A stretch of DNA of 7,945 bases from CAIYPG01 sp903864555 (lineage in GTDB: Bacteria > Pseudomonadota > Gammaproteobacteria > Burkholderiales > SG8-39): assembly GCA_947474715.1 (NCBI GenBank), contig CANJJT010000137.1, positions 1-7,945 of the forward strand. The letters run 5' to 3'. A program made the position numbers and the translations under genes. Position 1 is the first letter of the stretch, and the number at the start of each line of letters is the position of its first letter. Below are positions 1 to 5,623 of the stretch, in pieces. The notes below the pieces were generated by a model. The model was not told the DNA's origin. It worked only from the letters and a program-made list of their open reading frames with translations, and searched no databases.

Positions 1-455
1 ACGACATCGGCAAGGTCGGCATACCCGATCACATCCTGCTCAAGCCCGCCAAGCTCACGCCGGATGAATCGACCGTCATGCAGACCCATGCAAAACTGGG
101 CAGCGACGCCATCGAGCAAGCCGAGCGCGACATCGAGATACCACTGCCGTTCCTGGTCACGGCCAAGGAGATAGCCCACTGGCACCACGAAAAATGGGAC
201 GGCAGCGGCTATCCGGATGGGCTTGCCGGCGACGCCATTCCCGTGTCAGCACGCCTGATGGCTCTGGCCGACGTATTCGATGCCTTGATCTCGTGGCGGG
301 TCTACAAGCCGCCAATGACTTTTGCCGAAGCCCGCGCCATCATCGCCGCCGGCCGCGGCAAGCACTTCGACCCGGACATGACCGATGCCTTCCTCGCCGG
401 CTTCGATGATTTTGTCGCCATCGCCCAGCGCTTCCGGGACCAGTCCGGCAAGTGA
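1..455 (+). CDS. HD-GYP domain c-di-GMP phosphodiesterase, 3' part (5' end outside window)
   Basis: The reading frame is open from the left edge (first full codon at base 3) to the TGA at 453-455, giving about 150 residues. The first residues are DIGKVGIPD. The two bases before them (AC) fit the end of a His codon, so the window probably cuts inside the catalytic HD pair. Further HD-GYP landmarks are H29, the HHEKWDGSGYP block at 61-71 and the DVFDAL block at 90-95, counted from base 3. These match the metal-binding His/Asp set and the GYP signature of the family, which hydrolyses c-di-GMP to pGpG and GMP in the cytoplasm. The domain looks intact up to a short C-terminal helix. Proteins of this type often carry an N-terminal receiver domain, which would lie upstream and cannot be seen. 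The stop codon overlaps a GTG that can start the next receptor gene, so the two are probably one transcription unit. Confidence 0.93.
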   Translation, partial: DIGKVGIPDHILLKPAKLTPDESTVMQTHAKLGSDAIEQAERDIEIPLPFLVTAKEIAHWHHEKWDGSGYPDGLAGDAIPVSARLMALADVFDALISWRVYKPPMTFAEARAIIAAGRGKHFDPDMTDAFLAGFDDFVAIAQRFRDQSGK

Positions 456-2218
456 TTGCCGCGCCTGCCCGAACTCAATCGGACAAGACCATGGTCCCGA
501 TAGCAGAATCGAAAACCGCAAATTCACGCACCATCGCGCAGGAATTTCGCCGCCTCATACTGTTGGCGGCGCTGCCATTGGCATTGATCATGGCCGCGCA
601 GGGCTTTTGGCTTTATCGCACCGAAGTCGAACAGGCGCAGGAATTTCTGCGCGATTACACCAACGATGTTGAAAACGACGCAACGCGGTTTCTCGCGGAG
701 ACCGCGCGGGGACTGAGCTTGATGGCCAGGCGTCCCTCTGTGCTCAGGATGGACCCGGCGCAATGCGACCCGGGCCTGGGTGATCTGATCGCAGTCCGGA
801 CGCGCTACACTAATACCAACGTCACGGATCGCAACGGCTGGGTCATCTGCGGCGCGACGCCGCCGACAGGCGGCCCGCGTGCGATCAATGTCTCGGACCG
901 TGACTGGTTTCAGGCCGCCATGGCGGGGCAAGCATTCGCGCTCGGCGCAGCGCGCAAGGGGCCGATTTTAGGTCGCTGGATTATCACCGCCGCGGCGCCG
1001 GTAAAAACCGGAAACGGCAACATCGTCGGGGTGGTTTCAGTTGCCATTGATCTGGAGAAGTGGTTTGAGTCGGTTTATCAGCCAACACTAAAACTAAAGC
1101 ATGCCTCGATTCAAGGGATCATCGACCAGAGCGGCATGATAATCATGCGAAGTCCGGAACCTGAAAAATGGGTGGGAACCATCAATCCCGATCGGCAGTT
1201 GCTCGACAGGATGATCAGCGTTGGCCAAGGCACGTTCAACGCCAAAGGCAGGCAGGGATTCGAGCGCATCTGGTCGGTCAAATCGATTCCGAACACGGAC
1301 TGGATCGCATTTTCCGGCGTTCGCGCCGACCTGGTCCTTGTCACACCGACGCGTTACGCGGCATTGGCGGCAATCTCGCTCGTGATCATTCTGCTCACGA
1401 GCATTTTTCTGTCCATTCGCGCGTCACGCAGGTTTTCCTCATCCATCGCCGCACTTGCCACGGTTTCCGGGCAACTGGCAGCCGGCGACCGCGGCGTCCG
1501 TGCCGCGCTCGCCGGTCCCCATGAAGTAGCCGACGTGGCGCGGCAATTCAACCGCATGCTGGATACACTCGACCAGAATGAGCAGGCCCTGCGCGAGAGC
1601 GAAAAACGCTGGAAATTCGCCATCGAAGGAACAGGCGACGGCCTGTGGGACTGGAACGTGGCGGAGAGCACGGTCTTCTTCAGCAAGCGCTGGAAGGAAA
1701 TGCTCGGCTATTCCGAAGATGAAATCGGCGATGGGCTGGAGGAATGGGAAGGCCGCATCCACGCCGATGACAAGGCAGGCACGCTTGCCACGGTGCAGGG
1801 CTATCTCGAGGGCAAAACGCCGATCTACAGCAGCGAGCACCGCGTCTGCTGCAAGGATGGCAGCTACAAATGGATACTCGACCGCGGCATGGTGATCAGC
1901 CGCGACGAAGACGGCAAGCCCCTGCGCATGATCGGCACACACACCGACATCACCGCAAGAATGCTGGCTGCAGAGGCACTGCAGCGGCAAGGCACGCAAC
2001 TGCTGCAAAGCAATGAAGAACTCGATCGCTTCAACCGGATCATGGTCGGCCGAGAGCTGGGCATTATCGATCTGAAGCGGCAGGTGAATGCGCTGTCTCT
2101 GGAACTCGGGCGGGCGGCCCCGTTCGACCTGGCCTTCGCCGATGCGCCGCCAGCCGCGCCCGCCCCGACCAGCGAGGCGAAGGATTCAAGCCCTCCCGCA
2201 GCCGGGGCGCCGCGATGA
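452..2218 (+). CDS. Membrane receptor, dCache-HAMP-PAS, no kinase domain
   Basis: 588 residues from GTG 452. Domains in order: membrane helix about 35-55; periplasmic dCache-type sensor about 56-301, with the family-typical blocks DRDWFQAAMAG and VSVAIDLEKW and two cysteines (C105, C133) that could form a disulfide; second helix 302-322; HAMP about 323-376; PAS (PAS_3 type, WDW, RIHADD and KDGSYKW blocks, ending TDIT) 387-503; short coil; then a conserved module at 521-562 and a Pro/Ala-rich, probably disordered tail. There is no DHp/ATPase, GGDEF, EAL or methyl-accepting domain. It presumably senses a small periplasmic ligand and signals through a partner protein. The start is uncertain. GTG 452 overlaps the HD-GYP stop by four bases (GTGA). 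ATG 491, in the same frame and 13 codons later, has only a weak GGA 7 bases upstream. Both keep the first helix. The lack of an output domain is not obviously a truncation, because the second receptor in this window ends the same way. Confidence 0.92.
   Translation: MIAAPARTQSDKTMVPIAESKTANSRTIAQEFRRLILLAALPLALIMAAQGFWLYRTEVEQAQEFLRDYTNDVENDATRFLAETARGLSLMARRPSVLRMDPAQCDPGLGDLIAVRTRYTNTNVTDRNGWVICGATPPTGGPRAINVSDRDWFQAAMAGQAFALGAARKGPILGRWIITAAAPVKTGNGNIVGVVSVAIDLEKWFESVYQPTLKLKHASIQGIIDQSGMIIMRSPEPEKWVGTINPDRQLLDRMISVGQGTFNAKGRQGFERIWSVKSIPNTDWIAFSGVRADLVLVTPTRYAALAAISLVIILLTSIFLSIRASRRFSSSIAALATVSGQLAAGDRGVRAALAGPHEVADVARQFNRMLDTLDQNEQALRESEKRWKFAIEGTGDGLWDWNVAESTVFFSKRWKEMLGYSEDEIGDGLEEWEGRIHADDKAGTLATVQGYLEGKTPIYSSEHRVCCKDGSYKWILDRGMVISRDEDGKPLRMIGTHTDITARMLAAEALQRQGTQLLQSNEELDRFNRIMVGRELGIIDLKRQVNALSLELGRAAPFDLAFADAPPAAPAPTSEAKDSSPPAAGAPR
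2012..2137 (+). repeat. First copy of the shared C-terminal receptor module
   Basis: Codons 521-562 of the first receptor. The segment begins NEELDRFN, runs through VGREL and LKRQVNAL, and ends GRAAPFDLAF. It aligns without gaps to 5277-5402 in the second receptor with 29 of 42 residues identical by my count. The bases are also similar, for example around AATGCGCTG and GAACTCGGGCGGG. It is predicted to be mainly helical. Similar C-terminal segments occur in other PAS proteins that lack a kinase, as I recall them; the function is not established here. Confidence 0.7.
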
Positions 2219-2285
2219 GCGCCGTCTGGACGAACTACCGCTATGCAGTCCAGTCGAGTTTTGCCAGCAAGCGCAGGCCGCGTTT

Positions 2286-2328
2286 TGCGTCGCCATATGC
2301 GCGGGTCAAGCGCCCGCTAGGCGACGCA
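2286..2328. repeat. Nested inverted repeat at the end of the toxin gene
   Basis: TGCGTCGCC (2286-2294) is perfectly complementary to GGCGACGCA (2320-2328). Inside it, GCGGG (2301-2305) pairs with CCCGC (2313-2317) around a 7-base loop. The structure covers the stop codon of the toxin-like gene (2317-2319). It is not a standard intrinsic terminator: on the - strand it is followed by an A run, and on the + strand by no T run. It may protect the 3' end of the cassette transcript, hinder readthrough, or be chance in GC-rich DNA. Confidence 0.5.
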
Positions 2329-2655
2329 CTCGATTACATGGGGATGGAAGATTACCAGCTTGTGGGTTTCAACCAGCGCGGCAGCTTGCGGCCACCCGCG
2401 CGAGATAACGCCATGCAATTCACGTATTTTCAGGTTGCCGACGCGAATATGAATGACCCGCGGCGGCGGCTCGGCGAGGATGATGCGGTCGGAGAAGTCC
2501 GCATCCTTCGAAACAATGACGAGGTCGTTGTCGCGCGCATGACTCCATATCCTGCTGTCGGTCCAGGTATCGTCAAGATCGAAGACATGGGTGAATGCAG
2601 GGCCGCGCCAGAGTTCGAATCGATACGGCAGATTGGCGTCGATCAGAAAATGCAT
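2317..2655 (-). CDS. DUF5615 PIN-like protein, probable toxin of a type II pair
   Basis: 112 residues from ATG 2655; a GTG one codon earlier (2658) is also possible. The N-terminus MHFLIDANLP is the hallmark of the DUF5615 (Mut7-C/PIN-like) family. Other conserved acidic positions are D33 in the WTDSRIW block and D51 and D53 in the VSKDADF block, numbered from ATG. Family knowledge: these are compact PIN-like nuclease folds usually paired with a DUF433 protein and thought to act as RNA-targeting toxins. The length is normal for the family, so it looks intact. ATG 2655 has an AGG four bases upstream, which is tight; the gene follows the antitoxin-like gene by 20 bases, so translation is probably coupled. 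It runs against the surrounding receptor operon. The family call is fairly secure; toxicity is inferred from the family. Confidence 0.85.
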   Translation of the reverse strand: MHFLIDANLPYRFELWRGPAFTHVFDLDDTWTDSRIWSHARDNDLVIVSKDADFSDRIILAEPPPRVIHIRVGNLKIRELHGVISRGWPQAAALVETHKLVIFHPHVIECVA

Positions 2656-2675
2656 CACACCTGGCGCGGGCCGAT

Positions 2676-2924
2676 TCAGGCGACTTTCGACAAGTCGTAC
2701 CGCTTGTCCATCAATAGCGCCGCAAATTGCAGGCAGGCCCGGATATCGCCAAGATCGAGGCTCGGATACTGCCTGAGGATTTCCTCCGCGGTCTCTCCGG
2801 CGCCAAGGAATTCCAGAATGGTCTGCGCAGCGATGCGCTTACCGCGAATAGTCGGCTTGCCGTTGCAGATTTGCGGATCGATAGTGATGCGACCGTCGAG
2901 AAATGTTGCGGGTTCGCTGGCCAT
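2676..2924 (-). CDS. DUF433 family protein, probable antitoxin
   Basis: 82 residues. The core at about 13-62 has the DUF433 pattern: ITIDPQICNGKP, then IRGKRI, then a GETAEEILRQYPSLDLGDI helix-turn-helix-like stretch and an ACLQFAALL helix. Family knowledge: DUF433 proteins are small, often DNA-binding, and commonly lie directly upstream of DUF5615 PIN-like genes as the antitoxin half. The order here (antitoxin first, 20 bases to the toxin ATG) fits. The start is well supported: AGGAGG at 2938-2933 lies 8 bases before ATG 2924, the best ribosome binding site in the window. Such proteins often repress their own promoter, which here would lie in 2925-3032. No operator repeat is clear. Confidence 0.86.
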   Translation of the reverse strand: MASEPATFLDGRITIDPQICNGKPTIRGKRIAAQTILEFLGAGETAEEILRQYPSLDLGDIRACLQFAALLMDKRYDLSKVA

Positions 2925-2954
2925 GGTCGTTTCCTCCTGCTGCGCAATTCAAAG

Positions 2955-2960
2955 ATATTA
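2955..2960 (-). promoter_or_regulatory. Possible -10 element for the antitoxin-toxin pair
   Basis: TAATAT on the - strand, about 30 bases before the antitoxin start, is the most AT-rich hexamer in the 108-base gap 2925-3032. Transcription would begin near 2948, leaving a leader of about 24 bases that contains the AGGAGG site. No good -35 hexamer is visible 16-18 bases upstream, so the call is weak. The rest of this gap contains a small imperfect stem (2988-3004) and nothing else I can identify. Confidence 0.3.
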
Positions 2961-3032
2961 CCCCAGATTCCCCGCTATCGAGGAGACGGGTAGCAGGCGC
3001 TCCCGGCTTCATAACGCAGCTGACCGCACCGC

Positions 3033-5480
3033 ATGACCCCGCCCCGCCTTTCAACGGCCCTTGCGCTGCTCGCCACCCTGCTGGGGCTGTCGGCATTGCT
3101 GGGGTGGGCGCTGGATATCGTCGCCCTCAAGCGGGGCCTGGCCTCGAGCGTCGCCATGAATCCCGCAACGGCAGTGTGCCTCGTGCTGCTCGGGCTTGAA
3201 GCCGCGCGAATGAATGCATGGAACGCGCATGCCGCCCTCGCCAAAGCCGGCCAACTGGCCATCCTTGTAGTGATCGCCGCCAGCCTGGCCAAGCTCTGCG
3301 ATCTCATTTTCGGCACATCCTTCGCCATTGATCAAACGCTGTTTGGCGCTACGCTCGGTGCGGAGTCGCGCTACCCGAGCAGAATGGCGCCCAATACGGC
3401 GGCCTGCCTGGTGTTGCTCGGCGTGGCCATGCAATTCATGCGTGGCGGTACGGACAGTCGCGTGCGTAACGCGCAGCTGCTCGCTGTGCCTGTCCTGCTG
3501 GCGGGAATAATTGCCCTGGCCGGCAACCTGTTTGGAGTCCGGGAGCTGTCCGGGCCGTTGCGTCACATACCCATGGCGTTCAACACGGCGATCGCCGTCT
3601 GTTGCATTGCCGCGAGCGTGCTTTCGTACAGCCGGCACAAAGGGCTGATGGAGTTTTTTCACTGGGAATCGATCCAGACCCGGGTAACCCTGGCTTCAAT
3701 GGCCATCTTTGTGACCAGCGTCTGGTCACTGACGCTGTATTCAAGTTCGTTGCTGCGCGATGATTTGCAGCGCCAGTCTGGCGCACAGCAGTTCTCGACG
3801 GTTTCAATGCTGGCCGAAGAAATCAATCAGGAAATGGGCGACCGTTTCAGCGCGCTGGAAACCATCGCTGCAGAAATAACCCCGGCCATGCTGGCCAATC
3901 CGACAGTTCTGCAGCGACTCCTGCGAGGCCGCCCCATTTTTAACAGCCTTTTCAACGGCGGCGTTTTCGCTACCCGCCTCGATGGAATCTCGATCGCCGC
4001 CATGCCGCTGGAGGCACAACGGCTCGGCATCGATTACGCGGAAAGAGATTTCATGGTCGCGGCGCTCAAGGATGGCAAGCGCTCAGTCGGCCGGCCGGTC
4101 CTCGGCCGGGTGCTGAAGGTGCCAACTTTCGGCACGGCCGTGCCCATTCGCAATCCCGAGGGCAAAACGATCGGCGCGCTGGTCGGCGCGACCAATCTCG
4201 GACTGCCCAATTTCCTGAGCAGGATTAGCAACCGCCATTACGGCGAAACCGGCGATTACCTGCTTAGCGCGACAAAGCACCGACTGATCATCACGGGCTC
4301 CGACAAAAATCGCATCATGACAACGCTGCCAGCCCCCGGCATCATCCCGGCGCTCGACTACTACTTTCAGGGCGGCGAGGGGTCTGCAGTTTTCGTCAAT
4401 CCGCTTGGTGTGGAAATACTGGCCTCGGCCAAGCACATTCCTGTGGCGGGCTGGGTGCTGGCGGCCATTCTGCCCACCGAAGAAGCCTTCGCCCCGATCC
4501 ACGCGCTGAATCAGCGCTACCTGCTGAGCGCGTTGCTCCTCACCCTGCTGGCGGGCGTCGTGACCTGGTGGTTGATGCGACACCAACTCGCGCCGCTGCA
4601 AGCAACCGTGAACACCCTGTCTACCCTGACGAACACAGATCGGCCGATGCTGCCCCTGCCGGTCGTGAGGCAGGATGAAATCGGTAAGCTGATCCGCGCC
4701 TTCAACAGCCTGCTGGCGAGCCTGGCGAAGCGCAGCGCCGATCTGACCGAGAGCCGCGCGCGCTTTGAACGCGCGGTCAATGGCGCCAAAGACGGCATCT
4801 GGGATTGGACTCCGGCGACCGGCGAGGCCTACCTGTCGCCGCGCTGGAAGCAATTGCTCGGTTACGAGGATCACGAACTGCCCAACGGGCAGGAATCGTT
4901 CTTCAACCGGATCCATGGCGATGACCTCGCGAGGGTGCAAGAGGCGGTTCGCGCGAATTTCGAGGAGCGCAAGCCTTATCAGGTCGAGTTGCGCATGCGC
5001 TGCAAGAGCGGCGAATACCGCTGGTTCTCCTCGCGCGGCCAGGCCGAGTGGGACGAACACGGGCAGCCGCTGCGCATGGCGGGGTCCATTGCTGACATCA
5101 CCGAACGCAAACAGGCTGAGGCCGCGCTGCAGGAAGTCAGTGGCCGGACAATCGACGAACAGGCCGCCGCCCTCGAAGCCCAGCGCCAGTTGCGGCTGGC
5201 GGCGCTGAACCTGCTGGAGGACACCCGAGCAGCCCGCGCCCAGGCCGAGGCTGCCGCCACGACTCTGGCCCAGCGCAACGAACAACTCAGCCGCTTCAAC
5301 AAAGTCGCGGTCGACCGCGAACTGACAATGATCAATCTCAAACAGCAGGTCAATGCGCTGGCGCTTGAACTCGGGCGGGAGGCGCCGTTTGCGCTGGCTT
5401 TTCTGGAAAAAGCCAATGACGGCGCGACATCACCAGCGCGAGCCCCGGGCGTTGCAGACACGACAGGGGAGTCGGCATGA
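3033..5480 (+). CDS. Membrane receptor, 6TM-dCache-HAMP-PAS, no kinase domain
   Basis: 815 residues. The N-terminal 202 residues hold six predicted membrane helices in three pairs (about 7-27, 42-60, 67-92, 118-136, 146-168, 180-202). The even helices start with related motifs: MNPATA at 42, MAPNTA at 118, MAFNTA at 181. Then come helix 7 (about 219-238), a periplasmic dCache-type domain (about 239-495, with the YAERDFMVAAL and GRPVLG blocks), helix 8 (496-516), HAMP (about 520-570), PAS_3 (577-692), a coiled segment with LAALNLLED at 722-730, the shared module at 749-790 and a short polar tail. No catalytic output domain is present. The protein may sense both a membrane or quinone-type cue (6TM part, speculative) and a periplasmic ligand. 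The start is fixed by an in-frame TGA at 3021-3023 and by the need for helix 1, yet no ribosome binding site is visible before ATG 3033. Confidence 0.93.
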   Translation: MTPPRLSTALALLATLLGLSALLGWALDIVALKRGLASSVAMNPATAVCLVLLGLEAARMNAWNAHAALAKAGQLAILVVIAASLAKLCDLIFGTSFAIDQTLFGATLGAESRYPSRMAPNTAACLVLLGVAMQFMRGGTDSRVRNAQLLAVPVLLAGIIALAGNLFGVRELSGPLRHIPMAFNTAIAVCCIAASVLSYSRHKGLMEFFHWESIQTRVTLASMAIFVTSVWSLTLYSSSLLRDDLQRQSGAQQFSTVSMLAEEINQEMGDRFSALETIAAEITPAMLANPTVLQRLLRGRPIFNSLFNGGVFATRLDGISIAAMPLEAQRLGIDYAERDFMVAALKDGKRSVGRPVLGRVLKVPTFGTAVPIRNPEGKTIGALVGATNLGLPNFLSRISNRHYGETGDYLLSATKHRLIITGSDKNRIMTTLPAPGIIPALDYYFQGGEGSAVFVNPLGVEILASAKHIPVAGWVLAAILPTEEAFAPIHALNQRYLLSALLLTLLAGVVTWWLMRHQLAPLQATVNTLSTLTNTDRPMLPLPVVRQDEIGKLIRAFNSLLASLAKRSADLTESRARFERAVNGAKDGIWDWTPATGEAYLSPRWKQLLGYEDHELPNGQESFFNRIHGDDLARVQEAVRANFEERKPYQVELRMRCKSGEYRWFSSRGQAEWDEHGQPLRMAGSIADITERKQAEAALQEVSGRTIDEQAAALEAQRQLRLAALNLLEDTRAARAQAEAAATTLAQRNEQLSRFNKVAVDRELTMINLKQQVNALALELGREAPFALAFLEKANDGATSPARAPGVADTTGESA
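5277..5402 (+). repeat. Second copy of the shared C-terminal receptor module
   Basis: Codons 749-790 of the second receptor: NEQLSRFN, then VDREL, LKQQVNAL and GREAPFALAF. It is the partner of 2012-2137 in the first receptor. The fixed positions R-F-N, V-x-R-E-L, L-K, Q-V-N-A-L and L-E-L-G-R are retained in both, and in each case only a low-complexity tail and the stop codon follow. Confidence 0.7.
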
Positions 5481-5623
5481 ATCCTCAAAAAGCCATCGGA
5501 ACGTTCCCGACCAAACTGCATCAGCTTGTTCAGACAGAAATACGGATGTGGTATCCCGACAAACGGCGCGCCAGGGACAGCGCGGTCGTGGAAGTCTGGA
5601 TGAAGGCGCGCGATGAGCGGTAA
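5477..5623 (+). CDS. Small ORF of 48 residues between receptor and kinase, unknown function
   Basis: Starts at ATG 5477, overlapping the receptor stop by four bases (ATGA), and ends with TAA 5621-5623, overlapping the kinase start by 11 bases. A GGGGAG at 5467-5472 lies 5 bases before the ATG, a reasonable ribosome binding site. The product begins MNPQKAIGTFPTKLH and ends VEVWMKARDER. It is soluble, strongly charged, with no membrane segment and no cysteine, and is probably helical. I do not recognise a family. Overlaps at both ends suggest it is translated and couples the receptor to the kinase. It could be an adaptor between them or merely a coupling leader. It is short enough that an automatic annotation may miss it. 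Confidence 0.6.
   Translation: MNPQKAIGTFPTKLHQLVQTEIRMWYPDKRRARDSAVVEVWMKARDER

Noticed and set aside
1439..2008. 189-codon open frame on the - strand opposite the first receptor's HAMP/PAS part
   Set aside because: Antisense shadow of the PAS coding sequence, with no ribosome binding site or family resemblance.
2138..2218. First receptor read as a histidine kinase truncated by a frameshift or stop
   Set aside because: The second receptor ends at the same point after the same module, and no DHp or ATPase motif appears in any frame downstream, so the short form looks native.
2857..2885. Possible + strand promoter inside the antitoxin gene (TTGCCG, 17 bases, GATAGT)
   Set aside because: Four of six matches in each hexamer is not better than expected by chance, and it is inside a - strand coding region. 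It is worth a look only if the second receptor is shown to have its own transcript.
2988..3004. Imperfect hairpin before the second receptor
   Set aside because: Six-bp stem with a bulge and no T run; too weak to call a terminator or riboswitch.
4083..5285. 400-codon open frame on the - strand opposite the second receptor
   Set aside because: It lies fully under a gene with clear domains; the product is a Gln/Arg/Ala-rich composition without recognisable domains, typical of an antisense frame in GC-rich coding DNA.
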